In this document: one piece after another, positions 1-8,090 of the stretch
Position numbering within the stretch: position 1 is the stretch's first letter
How the letters are laid out: each line of letters opens with the position of its first letter
NCBI GenBank assembly: GCA_913777325.1
Contig: CAJYSA010000119.1
Span: 1 to 38,200, forward strand
Reading direction: 5' to 3'
Length of the DNA: 38,200 nucleotides
From: an uncultured Sphingomonas sp.
GTDB lineage: Bacteria > Pseudomonadota > Alphaproteobacteria > Sphingomonadales > Sphingomonadaceae
Position numbers and translations under genes: made by a program
The notes under the pieces: generated by a model
What the model was told of the DNA's origin: nothing
The model's input: the letters and a program-made list of their open reading frames with translations, nothing else
Database searches by the model: none

Positions 1-75
1 TGTCGAAGCCGGGGCCCCCCACCCCGCGCGGGGGACACGCCCGTCGACACGCACAGCACGAACGGCCAGGTGACG
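1..75. other. Left-edge sequence, no gene assigned
   Basis: This stretch lies just beyond the stop codon of the DUF2491 gene. It is very GC-rich and contains the palindrome CCCCGCGCGGGG at 22-33, which could fold into a short hairpin but has no T-run on either side. A reading frame is open on both strands, but no start codon with a ribosome binding site and no recognisable peptide is present. It could be intergenic or the edge of a further gene of the yjf-like module. Confidence 0.3.
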
Positions 76-717
76 CTACGCCGAAAACTCCGCCGGCGAC
101 AGCGGCAGGCCGATCATGATGTCGTGCGTCGTGTCGCCCCCCTCCGGCCGCGCCGACAGCGCGAGCAGCAGCTCCTGCCCCTCCGGCGCCAGATCGCGGA
201 CGTAGAGCATGCATTGCTGGCGGATATGCTTCACCGGCTCGCCGTCACGCTCGTAATAGAGCGCTTCCCACAATTGCACCGGCGGCTGGACGCGCTCGTC
301 GCCATCGTACCAGAAACGGCGGAAGGGCGGCAGCCCGGCCTCGTTCCACACCGGCTGGCTCAGCCGCTCGCGAAACGCCGCATCGTCCCACCCCCCGGTC
401 GCATAGGTCGAGGACCACGGGCGGAACAGCGTGAAATCGTCGGCGTCCGATCCGTCGGGCTGCTGGCTCACCGCCTGCAGCATCAGTTCGTCGTCGGTAT
501 AGAAGCGGTGGACATAGCCGCCACCGTCGTCGAGCTTGATGATCCCCTGCGCGGTGATCTCCAGCGTGTCGCGGTCGAGCGTGAAGGTGCCCCCCGCCAG
601 CCGCCGCCACGCCAGCGCGTCCAGCTGCACCATCCGCCCGATCGTCACGTCGCGCACCACTGCCACCGCGCTCTTCGCGTCCTCGCGTCCGCCGCCGAAC
701 AGGCTGCCGAAGATCAT
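76..717 (-). CDS. DUF2491 family protein (YjfK-like)
   Basis: Predicted cytoplasmic protein of 213 aa resembling E. coli YjfK (DUF2491); its biochemical role is unknown. An upstream in-frame start at 768 exists, but the ATG at 717 gives the typical N-terminus MIFGSLFGGG and has a GGAG-like ribosome binding site. The body contains the aromatic-rich segments typical of the family (HRFYTDDELMLQ; FTLFRPWSSTY; RFWYDGDE). It is divergent from DUF2170, PspA and an ATP-grasp ligase, the same company kept by yjfK in enterobacteria, so it probably works with the PspA-like protein at the membrane. The role is inferred from neighbourhood only; family assignment is fairly secure. Confidence 0.85.
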   Translation of the reverse strand: MIFGSLFGGGREDAKSAVAVVRDVTIGRMVQLDALAWRRLAGGTFTLDRDTLEITAQGIIKLDDGGGYVHRFYTDDELMLQAVSQQPDGSDADDFTLFRPWSSTYATGGWDDAAFRERLSQPVWNEAGLPPFRRFWYDGDERVQPPVQLWEALYYERDGEPVKHIRQQCMLYVRDLAPEGQELLLALSARPEGGDTTHDIMIGLPLSPAEFSA

Positions 718-805
718 GCCGCTTGCGTCTCCACCTGGCCCACCTACCTTGCCAAACGCTGCGGGCATATGCTTGGGGTGTCAAGCATACCGAGAGGACG
801 ACAAC

Positions 806-1231
806 GTGGACGACACGACGCGGGTGTGGACGATCGAGCGGCTGGCCGAGGCACTGGCCGCGCCGGATCATCTGGGCGAGGTCAGCGTGGAACGCGTCGG
901 CGAGGTGCTGCGCGTCACGATGCATGACCACGGCGACCTTGCGCTGTTCCTCAGCGTCGCGGGCGAACAGATCGTCGTCTCGACGCTGCTGTGGCCGGTC
1001 GCCGAGATGGACGATGCCGCCGCCTTCAACCACTTCCTGCTCAAGGCGCAGAAGCTGGTGCCCTTGTCGAACTTCGCGATCACCGAGGTGGACGGTCGCG
1101 AATATTATGAGCTGATCGGCGAATTGTCGGTCGAATCGTCGCTGCGCACGATCCTGATCGAGCTGCGCGTGCTGGCGCATAACGCGCTGGATGCCGCCGC
1201 CGATCTGCGTCACGCCTTCGCGGCTGCCTGA
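806..1231 (+). CDS. DUF2170 family protein (YjfI-like)
   Basis: A 141-aa protein resembling YjfI (DUF2170), function unknown. The GTG at 806 is chosen because a GAGGAC ribosome binding site lies about 8 nt upstream and the family N-terminus (VWTIERLAEAL) starts right after it; the frame is open further upstream but reads as shadow sequence antisense to the DUF2491 gene. The central segment (LFLSVAGEQIVVSTLLWPV; FNHFLLKAQKLVPLSNFAI) is the conserved core. No membrane segment or signal peptide is seen. The PspA-like gene begins 14 nt downstream and the ligase gene follows, so the three probably form one transcript. It is divergent from DUF2491 across 88 nt that must hold both promoters. Confidence 0.88.
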   Translation: MDDTTRVWTIERLAEALAAPDHLGEVSVERVGEVLRVTMHDHGDLALFLSVAGEQIVVSTLLWPVAEMDDAAAFNHFLLKAQKLVPLSNFAITEVDGREYYELIGELSVESSLRTILIELRVLAHNALDAAADLRHAFAAA

Positions 1232-1245
1232 GGAACCATCATACC

Positions 1246-1986
1246 ATGTCGATGTGGAAGCAATTCGTCACGCTGATCCGCGGCACCGCGCACGAGGCGG
1301 GGCAGTCGGTGGTCGACGCGCGCGCGCTGACGATCCTCGATCAGCAGCTCCGCGACGCCGGGACGGCGCAGGCCAAGGCGCGCGACGATCTCGCCACCGT
1401 CACCGCCAAGCGGCGGATGATCGAAAAGGACATCGAACAGCTTGTCGCACAACGCGACAAATATGAGGCATCGGCGCGCGCGGCGATGGGGCGCGGCGAC
1501 ATGGACCTCGCGCGCGAGGTGGCCGAGCGGCTGGCGCAGATCGAGCGCGAGCTGAACGCCAAGAACCCGCAGGTCGCCGACATGCGCGGCGCCGAGGACC
1601 GGATGCGCGGCATCATCAAGCAGGGCGACGGCAAGATTGAGGCGCTGCGCCGCGAGGTCGACGTCGTGCGCGCGAACGAGAGCGTGCAGCAGGCGCAGGC
1701 ACAGATCGCCAGCAACACGCACGGCGCGCAGTCGCAACTCGGCTCGGCCGCCGACAGCCTCGCCCGGCTGAAGGAACGCCAGGCGGTCCGCGACGAGAAG
1801 TTCCGCGCCGCCGCCGAGTTGGAGGACATGCGCACCGGCGCCGATCTCGACGCCAAGCTGGAGCGCGCCGGGCTGCTGCCGGGCGCGTCGAGCGCCGACG
1901 ACATCCTCGCGCGGCTGTCCGCGCCGCGCGACGGCGGCGAGGCGCGCCGCGAGACGGGGCGGCTCGACGACAAGTCGGGCGGCTGA
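1246..1986 (+). CDS. PspA/IM30 family coiled-coil protein (YjfJ-like)
   Basis: A 246-aa protein of the PspA/IM30 (ESCRT-III-like) superfamily, peripheral membrane proteins that polymerise to stabilise or remodel the inner membrane. The N-terminus (MSMWKQFVTLIRG) can form the amphipathic membrane-contact helix. Residues about 28-200 are rich in A, E, K, Q and R with heptad-like spacing, giving long helical hairpins; the charged tail after about 205 is probably disordered. No PspF or PspBC partner is nearby; the gene lies between DUF2170 and a glutathionylspermidine-synthase-like ligase, which marks it as the YjfJ branch rather than classical PspA. The ligase gene begins 6 nt after its stop, indicating translational coupling. 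Confidence 0.9.
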   Translation: MSMWKQFVTLIRGTAHEAGQSVVDARALTILDQQLRDAGTAQAKARDDLATVTAKRRMIEKDIEQLVAQRDKYEASARAAMGRGDMDLAREVAERLAQIERELNAKNPQVADMRGAEDRMRGIIKQGDGKIEALRREVDVVRANESVQQAQAQIASNTHGAQSQLGSAADSLARLKERQAVRDEKFRAAAELEDMRTGADLDAKLERAGLLPGASSADDILARLSAPRDGGEARRETGRLDDKSGG

Positions 1987-1992
1987 TCCGCC

Positions 1993-3156
1993 GTGGAGCG
2001 GATCGTCACCGGTGAGCGCGCCGGGTGGGAGGACGTCGCCCGCGACATGGGCTTCACCTTCCACCACATGGACGGGCAGCGTTACTGGGACGAGCGCGCT
2101 TATTATCGCTTCTCGCTCGACGAGGTCGAGGAGCGGATCGAGGCGCCGAGCGCCGAGCTGCACCAACTGTGCCTCGCGCTGGTCGACGAGGTGGTCGGCA
2201 GCGACACGCTGATGCACCGGCTCGCGATCCCGGCGGAGATGCGCGACGTGGTGGCGGCGTCGTGGCGCGCGGGCGCGCCGACGCTCTACGGGCGGTTCGA
2301 CTTCGCCTATGACGGCACCGGCGCGGCGAAGCTCCTCGAATATAACGCCGATACGCCGACCAGCATCTACGAGACCGCGCTGTTCCAGTGGCAGTGGCTG
2401 GAGGATCGCATCGCCGACGGCACGCTGCCGGCGGAGGCGGACCAGTATAACCGCCTCCACGACGCGCTGGTCGCGCGGTTCGGCGCGCTGTTCACCCCCG
2501 GCAGCACGCTGCACTTCGCCAGCGTCGCGGATCATGTCGAGGATCGGCAGACGGTCCGCTATCTGGAGGATGCCGCGCGGCAGGCCGGGCTGGACCCGGC
2601 GTTCGTCGCGATCGACCGCATCGGCGTCGATGGCGACGGGCAGTTCGTGGACGACGAAAGCGTCCTGATCGCGGCGCTGTTCAAGCTCTATCCGTGGGAA
2701 GACATGCTGCGCGAACCCTATGCCGCGCAATTGCCGCAGACGAAGACGCTGTTCCTGGAACCGGCATGGAAGGCGATCCTGTCGAACAAGGGCATGCTCC
2801 CGCTGCTCTGGGAACGGCATGCCGGCCACCCCAATCTCCTCCCCGCCGCCTTCGCCGACGATAGCGCCGGCTTCGCGGGCGTCGGCGACCGCTTCGTCCG
2901 CAAGCCGCTGTTCTCGCGCGAGGGCTGGGACATCGAACTCCACGACGGCGCCGCCGGGGATCGCGGCCCGCAGGGCGGCTATGGCGAGGAAGGCCATATC
3001 GTCCAGGCACTTTCCCCGCTGCCGGTGTTCGATGGCCAGCATGCGGTGATCGGCTCGTGGATCGTCGGCGACGAGGCGGTGGCGATGTCGATCCGCGAGG
3101 ACGACGGCCCGATCACCCGCGATCTGGCAAGGTTCGTCCCCCACGCGATCGTCTAG
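1993..3156 (+). CDS. Glutathionylspermidine synthase-type ATP-grasp ligase (YjfC/YgiC-like)
   Basis: A 387-aa protein, the length of E. coli YjfC, with only the C-terminal synthetase (preATP-grasp + ATP-grasp) part of GspS and no amidase domain. Visible family signatures are LYGRFDFAYDG (98-108), KLLEYNADTPTS (113-124), LEPAWKAILSNKGMLPLLW in the middle, FVRKPLFSREG near 300 and the closing GSWIVGDEAVAM. The family couples ATP hydrolysis to amide-bond formation; the true substrate of stand-alone YjfC-type members is not established, so glutathione and spermidine should not be assumed. The start is GTG at 1993, 6 nt after the PspA-like stop. It is the last gene of the operon; palindromic repeats begin about 25 nt downstream and may terminate transcription. 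Confidence 0.9.
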   Translation: MERIVTGERAGWEDVARDMGFTFHHMDGQRYWDERAYYRFSLDEVEERIEAPSAELHQLCLALVDEVVGSDTLMHRLAIPAEMRDVVAASWRAGAPTLYGRFDFAYDGTGAAKLLEYNADTPTSIYETALFQWQWLEDRIADGTLPAEADQYNRLHDALVARFGALFTPGSTLHFASVADHVEDRQTVRYLEDAARQAGLDPAFVAIDRIGVDGDGQFVDDESVLIAALFKLYPWEDMLREPYAAQLPQTKTLFLEPAWKAILSNKGMLPLLWERHAGHPNLLPAAFADDSAGFAGVGDRFVRKPLFSREGWDIELHDGAAGDRGPQGGYGEEGHIVQALSPLPVFDGQHAVIGSWIVGDEAVAMSIREDDGPITRDLARFVPHAIV

Positions 3157-3179
3157 GGCATGATGATGTCAGCTTGATC

Positions 3180-3256
3180 CGTCATTGCGAGCGAAGCGCA
3201 GCAATCCAGGGCGTCGCGATCCGGCACTGGATTGCTTCGCTTCGCTCGCAATGACG
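3180..3256. repeat. 77-bp palindromic repeat (copy 1)
   Basis: Inverted repeat with 30-nt arms (3180-3209 and 3227-3256), one mismatch, around a 17-nt spacer. The arms read CGTCATTGCGAGCGAAGC... and the reverse complement. A second copy at 19534-19610 has the same arm length and spacer length. It sits just downstream of an operon end. It looks like a dispersed REP/MITE-type intergenic element common in sphingomonad genomes. The RNA would fold into a long hairpin that could act as a terminator or transcript stabiliser. Confidence 0.85.
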
Positions 3257-3334
3257 ATGTGCGTCGATCCCGTGTCATTTTACTCCAGAACGCTCGCTGC
3301 GCATCGTCGATCCCGCGTCACCCGCCCCTTCCCG

Positions 3335-3442
3335 CGTCACCCCGGCGAAGGCCGGGGTCCAGCGACGGAACGATCGTGAAGACGCGCAGCGCGTCCCCGC
3401 CGGAGCCTTCCCGACCGGCCCCCGGCCTCCGCCAGGGTGACG
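3335..3442. repeat. Second palindromic repeat family (CGTCACCCCGGCG type)
   Basis: The left arm at 3335-3361 (CGTCACCCCGGCGAAGGCC...) pairs with a degenerate right arm at 3416-3442, matching 23 of 27 positions, around about 54 nt of interior. Its translation produces the peptide WTPAFAGVT, which I recognise as a hallmark of spurious ORFs arising from this repeat class. It is unrelated in sequence to the CGTCATTGCGAGCG element beside it. No gene is supported inside. Confidence 0.65.
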
Positions 3443-3465
3443 GGTGTGCGAAGCCCCACCAGTCC

Positions 3466-3495
3466 CGTCATTGCGAGCGCAGCGAAGCAATCCAG
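3466..3495. repeat. Solo arm of the 77-bp palindromic repeat
   Basis: A 30-nt sequence beginning CGTCATTGCGAGCGCAGCG and ending GCAATCCAG matches one arm of the 77-bp element, without spacer or second arm. It is probably a decayed or partial copy. Together with the two neighbouring elements it fills the gene-free interval 3157-3547, where nothing else is seen. Confidence 0.75.
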
Positions 3496-3547
3496 AGTCA
3501 CACGCGCAACGCCCCGATCGCGTCACCATGCGCGCAACGACGCATCG

Positions 3548-3973
3548 TTACCCCTTCGCCGCCACCCCACGGCTGTCGCTCACTTCCAGCCAGTAACCGT
3601 CCGGATCCTGCGTGTAGATCTGCCGCACCCCGTCGAAGCGCGTCTGCATCGTGCGCGGCTTGCCCGCCAGATCGGTCCACGGCCGCTTGTGCGCGTCGAG
3701 CCACGCGGTGACGCTCGCCAGATCGTCGACATGGATCGCGACATGCTCGGCAATGTTCGACGGCTTGGGCGTGGTTCGCCCGTCGAGGATGTGCATCGCG
3801 AAGCCATTGCCCAGATCGATCCAGCGCCGGTTGGGCAGCGGCTGCTTGATGAGCTGGAGCCCGAACGCCTCGTGATAGAAGGTCGCACTGCGATCGATAT
3901 CGGACGCCTGGATGGCGACATGCTCTCCCTGCGCGGCGGCGGCGAGCACGAACAGGGCGGACAACAGCGACAT
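3548..3973 (-). CDS. Secreted VOC (glyoxalase/dioxygenase-fold) family protein
   Basis: A 141-aa VOC-superfamily protein preceded by a short signal peptide (MSLLSALFVLAAAAQ, cleavage near AAA-Q). Counting from MPMS, candidate metal ligands of the paired beta-alpha-beta modules are H20 (EHVAI), H63 (FAMHILDG), H79 (EHVAIHV) and E132 (YWLEV), and the DPDGYWLEV ending is typical of the family. Start ATG 3973 is preferred over the in-frame TTG at 3979 because the GGAG ribosome binding site is 8 nt from the ATG and only 2 nt from the TTG. VOC enzymes include glyoxalase I, extradiol dioxygenases and antibiotic-binding proteins; the substrate cannot be told here. An exported VOC protein is somewhat unusual. 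Confidence 0.85.
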   Translation of the reverse strand: MSLLSALFVLAAAAQGEHVAIQASDIDRSATFYHEAFGLQLIKQPLPNRRWIDLGNGFAMHILDGRTTPKPSNIAEHVAIHVDDLASVTAWLDAHKRPWTDLAGKPRTMQTRFDGVRQIYTQDPDGYWLEVSDSRGVAAKG

Positions 3974-4051
3974 CGGCAACGCTCCACGACAGACAAGGCG
4001 TTATGTTATCGTCCTTTTCACGCCACGCCAGCACGACGTTGGTCGTTCACG

Positions 4052-4534
4052 CTATCGTTGTCGCAACGTCACCGTCAGCCCGCCGTCGCCCTTGATCATC
4101 GTCACGCTGCCCGGTGCGATCGGCACGGTATCGGAGAAGGATATGGTCCGCGTGCCGCCCTCGCAGGCTCCACCATCGACCCGCCGCTCCCATGATCCAC
4201 GAACCGCGACCACCATCGCCGGGGAGTCGCGCATCGACAGGCTGAGCGACAGCGCGTCGCGTTCGCTGCTGCCATACCCCCGTTCCGTCGACGGGCAGCG
4301 TTCGGCCGGCGCGTCGCTTTGCCGCCGATCGACCGACGCGCCAGCATCGGTCGACACGCGCATCGCCCCCGACCACAACAATTGATTTCCTCCGCGCACC
4401 TCGACATCGAACGTCACCGTCCGAAACGGGCCGCGCGGCGTCGAAAGCGGATAAGTGTGTGACGGCACATAGACCGGCGGTGGAGCGATGGTGACGGCCT
4501 GCATCGTCACCAACCACAGGATCGCGTTCGTCAT
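4052..4534 (-). CDS. Unknown secreted protein, about 160 aa
   Basis: I do not recognise the family. The open frame runs up to 4684, but the ATG at 4534 is the best start because the following residues (MTNAILWLVTMQAVTIAPPP) resemble a hydrophobic export signal, while the upstream part is arginine-rich shadow sequence. The mature part is beta-rich (FRTVTFDVEVRGG; TISFSDTVPIAPGSVTMI), contains two cysteines that could form a disulfide (in AERCPSTE and GGACEGG), and ends GDGGLTVTLRQR. It is on the same strand as the VOC gene (72 nt downstream) and the three-domain envelope enzyme (232 nt upstream). A periplasmic or surface role is a guess from the signal only. Confidence 0.6.
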   Translation of the reverse strand: MTNAILWLVTMQAVTIAPPPVYVPSHTYPLSTPRGPFRTVTFDVEVRGGNQLLWSGAMRVSTDAGASVDRRQSDAPAERCPSTERGYGSSERDALSLSLSMRDSPAMVVAVRGSWERRVDGGACEGGTRTISFSDTVPIAPGSVTMIKGDGGLTVTLRQR

Positions 4535-4731
4535 CCGCCTCGTCCACCATGCGCCATAATGGCGGTCATTGTGAGTCGCGAACGATAAGAATGCGTTACG
4601 ATGAACCGTTCGGCGCGGGCGTCGCCGGTTGGCGATGTCGTTCTCCCGAGGGTCTGTCCTACATCGCCCCTCTTCCGGCATCACGCCACCATGATGCCGC
4701 CAGTCCCTCCCGTTCCAATGCGCCAGCGTCT

Positions 4732-4749
4732 CAACATTCGCAACATTCG
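4732..4749. repeat. Two tandem copies of CAACATTCG
   Basis: CAACATTCG occurs twice back to back in the gap between the three-domain enzyme's stop codon and the secreted-protein gene. The same nonamer also occurs once in the promoter region near 22642. It may be chance. The rest of the 4535-4766 gap shows no clear element. Confidence 0.3.
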
Positions 4750-4766
4750 TTCAGGTTCGGCGCCGA

Positions 4767-7700
4767 TCACGCCGCCGCGCGCAGCGGCTCTGGCGTCGCG
4801 GCGGTCGCCTCGGCCAGCGCCACGCTGCCGGTCCGCTCCAGCTTGCCCCAGCCGACCTTCGGCCCGGTCGCCGCGACATAGAGCGCGCGCAGCACCACCG
4901 CATACAGCAACTGCCGATAGCCGAAGCGCTGCGCCAGCAGCCGCACCGCCGGGAAGCGGGTCTCGCGCCCGTCGAGCCGGTAGGCGATCCATCCGCACGT
5001 CACATCGACCGCCGCGAACGCCGCCCAGAACGCCGCGACCGTCAGCGCGTCGCCGCCCGCCGCGTCCCAGCCACGATCGTAGACGCGCCACGCCGTGCCG
5101 CCGATGCCCAGCAGCAGCGCAACATCGATCAGCGGCGCCGCGAGCGTGAACAGGAACTGGAACACCAGCGCCTGCGGCAGACCGACGCGGCCCAGCCCGC
5201 CACGCCGCCCCAGCACCGCCCGATGCTTCCACAGGCATTGCAGCGTCCCGAACGCCCAGCGGAACCGCTGCTTGAACAGCGCGCGCACCGTCTCCGGCGC
5301 CTCGGTCCAGGCGATCGCGTCATTGTCGCACGCCACGCGCCACCCGGCGCGCTGGATCGCGATCGTCAGGTCCTGGTCCTCGGCCAGCGTGTCCTCGGGA
5401 TATCCGCCCACCGCGTCCAGCGCGGTGCGCCGCCACGCGCCCACCGCGCCCGGCACCACCGTCACCGCGCCCAGCGCGGCCAGCGCGCGCCGCTCCAGAT
5501 TCTGCGCGGTGACATATTCCAGCGCCTGCCAGCGCGTGACGATGTTGGTGCGATTGCCCACCTTGGCATTGCCCGCCACCGCGCCGATCGCCGGGTCCGC
5601 GAACCAGCGCGTCAGCGTCGCGATCGTGTCGGCCTCGAACTGCGTATCGGCATCCAGCGCGATCACCACGTCGCCGCGCGCCTGCGCCAGGGCGGTGTTG
5701 AGCGCGCGCGCCTTCCCGCCATTCTCCAGCGTCAGCAGCCGGACGCGCGGATCGATCGCGAACGCGCCACGCACCACGTCGCTGGTGCGGTCGGTCGACC
5801 CGTCGTCGATCACGATCACCTCGATGCGCGGCCCGCTGCTCGCCAGGATGCGCCGCACCGACGCCTCGATCACCCGCGCCTCGTTGAACGCGGGGATCAG
5901 CACCGACACGAACGTCGGCACCAGATGCGGCGCGCTGTCCGGCGCCGCCTCGCGCCCGCGTCGCCACAGCGCCAGCCCGGTCAGCGCGGCCGCCCGCGCG
6001 ATGCCCACCGCGATCACGATCGCGAACAGCACCGCCCCCGCGTCGCGCAGCCACGCGAGTCCGTCGAACAGCCCGCGCGTGCCCGCCGCGTCCGCCGCCG
6101 CATGGCCCGCCAGCCGCGGCATCACCACCTCGGGCGACAGCCGCGCCAGGTGCGATACGGTCACGAACCGGAAACCCCGCGCCCGCAACGCGCGTACGAT
6201 CATTGGCAGCGCACGGATCGTCTCGGTCCGGTCGCCACCCGAATCGTGGAGCAGCACGATCTGCGCCGGGCGCGCCAGCGTCCCCGCCTCGACCTGCGCG
6301 ATCACGCGCCGCGCGATCACCGCCGCTGTCGGACCCTGCCAGTCGAGCGGATCGACGTTCAGGCCCACTGTCAGATATCCCAGCCGCGCCGCGACCCGCG
6401 TCGCGTGCAGTTCGTCGCGACGATCCGGATCGGCATCCCCAAGGAACGGCGGCCGGAACAGCGTCATCGCGCGCCCCGTATACGCCTCCACCACGCGCTC
6501 GGTCGCCTTCAGCTCCAGCGCGATCGCCGCCTCGGATCGGCGCGACAGATCGGCGTGCGAGGTCGAGTGATTGCCCAGCTCGCTGCCCTGCGCGACGATC
6601 CGGCGCAGCAGCGCCCCCTGTCCCAGCGCGTTGGCGCCCGTGACGAAGAAGGTCGCCGGCACGCGCTCGCGCGCCAGCACCTCCAGGATCGTCGGCGTCC
6701 ACGCCGGGTCCGGCCCGTCGTCGAAGGTCAGCGCGATCTCGCGACGCTGCGCGCCGGTGCGCTCGACGGTGTCGGGCTGCGGCAACCGATCGTAGCGCAC
6801 CTGGCGGACCAGCCCGTCGCGCCAGTCGACCTGCCGCACGCCCGGCGCGGCCTCGGCGCTCATCCGCATGATCTCGCCTTGCCCGCGCACGTCGATCCCC
6901 GCGGGCGCGGGCAGGTGGCGCAGATCGGGCCGGGGCGCGTCCGACAGCGCGCGCCACACCTGCGGATCCTCGCTGCCCAACCGCCACAGCGCCACGCCCG
7001 CCGCGCCCGTCCGCCGCACGACCGCCATCTGGTTCGCGGCGCTCGGTGCGTCCAGCATCCACACCTGATGCGCCTGGCCGTTGCGCGCATACGCGAAATG
7101 GCTGTTGCCGCTCGCCGTGTCGAACACCGGCGTCACCCCGGCCTGCGCGGCGATCGCCAGCGCGTCGGCGATGCTCAGCGGCACGGTGGTGCGCCCGTTC
7201 CAGTCGTAGGCGTAGCTGCCGATCGCGACGATTGCCTTGTCCGCCCCCGTCTGCGTCACCGCCTGGGCGACCACGCGCGCGAACCACGATTGCGACGCGA
7301 TCGGTCCGGCTTCGCCACCCATCCAATGTTCGTCGTATGCCATCAGCACGACGCGGTCGGCCACCGCCGCATAGGCGCGCAGATTCCACGCCGGATCGGC
7401 GACCGGCGCCGCCAGCGTCACCACCCAGCCGTGCGGGGCGAAGCGCGTGCGCAGTTCGGAGAGGAACGTGCGATAATCGCGATGCGCGCTCGCCGGCAGG
7501 CTTTCCAGGTCGAGCATCACGCCCGCCCCGCGCTCGCGTTCCACCAGCGCGACGATCTGGGTCGCCAGCCGCGCGCGGGCGACCGGATCGGCCAGCAGCG
7601 CGGCGGTCCCCGCCCCGTCCCAGCCACCTTCGGCAGTGGCGTTCTGCACCATCGGCAGCACACGCACGCGCCGCGTGGCGCGCGCGGTCACCTGCCGCAG

Positions 7701-8090
7701 ATAGGGATCGTCCTCCGCGACGAAGCGATGATCCGCGCCCGTCACCGTCGCCAGCCCCGGCACCAGCCATTCGAGCGCATCGATATGCTCGGCGAGCGAC
7801 CGGCGCGAGGCGGCGTCCCATGGCATGTAGAAGCCCATCGTCCCGCCGCGCAGTGCCGCGCCGCTGCGCGCGGGCAACCACGCGCCGGTCGTCGCGTCGC
7901 CGGGCACGTCGGCGGACGCCGCGCGCAGCGGCGCGGCGGCGGCGGCGAAGCGCGGGGCGACGCCGGTCATCGGGCGCAGGATGGCGGTGGTCAGCAGCAC
8001 GGCGAGCAGCAGCGGCACCGCCACCGCGATCGCCAGCGCGATCCGCACGCGCCGTCCCCGCCGCCCGCTGGCATCGTAGAAAATCGCCAC
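4767..8090 (-). CDS. Three-domain envelope enzyme: GH18-like + polysaccharide deacetylase (CE4) + GT2 glycosyltransferase
   Basis: A 1107-aa membrane protein starting at GTG 8090. Residues 15-40 form an N-terminal membrane anchor. Residues about 85-385 look like a GH18-type glycosidase barrel with the catalytic-strand motif VMLDLES (D194, E196) and YDEHW (252-256). Residues about 450-650 are a NodB deacetylase: TFDDGPD (455-461), metal histidines in NHSTSH (508, 512), RPPFLGD (546-552), LNVDPLDW (577-584), LLHD (613-616). A second membrane segment (about 685-710) precedes a processive GT2 domain: VSVLIPAFNE, DDGSTDRT (762-769), DAD (813-815), EDQD (904-907), QRFRW (941-945), then C-terminal membrane helices. 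Such a protein could polymerise, deacetylate and trim a beta-linked N-acetylhexosamine polymer, like the separate PgaC/PgaB functions; the product is unknown. Start context is weak. Confidence 0.92.
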   Translation of the reverse strand: MAIFYDASGRRGRRVRIALAIAVAVPLLLAVLLTTAILRPMTGVAPRFAAAAAPLRAASADVPGDATTGAWLPARSGAALRGGTMGFYMPWDAASRRSLAEHIDALEWLVPGLATVTGADHRFVAEDDPYLRQVTARATRRVRVLPMVQNATAEGGWDGAGTAALLADPVARARLATQIVALVERERGAGVMLDLESLPASAHRDYRTFLSELRTRFAPHGWVVTLAAPVADPAWNLRAYAAVADRVVLMAYDEHWMGGEAGPIASQSWFARVVAQAVTQTGADKAIVAIGSYAYDWNGRTTVPLSIADALAIAAQAGVTPVFDTASGNSHFAYARNGQAHQVWMLDAPSAANQMAVVRRTGAAGVALWRLGSEDPQVWRALSDAPRPDLRHLPAPAGIDVRGQGEIMRMSAEAAPGVRQVDWRDGLVRQVRYDRLPQPDTVERTGAQRREIALTFDDGPDPAWTPTILEVLARERVPATFFVTGANALGQGALLRRIVAQGSELGNHSTSHADLSRRSEAAIALELKATERVVEAYTGRAMTLFRPPFLGDADPDRRDELHATRVAARLGYLTVGLNVDPLDWQGPTAAVIARRVIAQVEAGTLARPAQIVLLHDSGGDRTETIRALPMIVRALRARGFRFVTVSHLARLSPEVVMPRLAGHAAADAAGTRGLFDGLAWLRDAGAVLFAIVIAVGIARAAALTGLALWRRGREAAPDSAPHLVPTFVSVLIPAFNEARVIEASVRRILASSGPRIEVIVIDDGSTDRTSDVVRGAFAIDPRVRLLTLENGGKARALNTALAQARGDVVIALDADTQFEADTIATLTRWFADPAIGAVAGNAKVGNRTNIVTRWQALEYVTAQNLERRALAALGAVTVVPGAVGAWRRTALDAVGGYPEDTLAEDQDLTIAIQRAGWRVACDNDAIAWTEAPETVRALFKQRFRWAFGTLQCLWKHRAVLGRRGGLGRVGLPQALVFQFLFTLAAPLIDVALLLGIGGTAWRVYDRGWDAAGGDALTVAAFWAAFAAVDVTCGWIAYRLDGRETRFPAVRLLAQRFGYRQLLYAVVLRALYVAATGPKVGWGKLERTGSVALAEATAATPEPLRAAA

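Noticed and set aside
3185-3711. Short ORFs across the repeat island
   Set aside because: Their peptides (for example RHCERSEAIQS and WTPAFAGVT) are translations of palindromic repeats seen in many intergenic regions, not genes.
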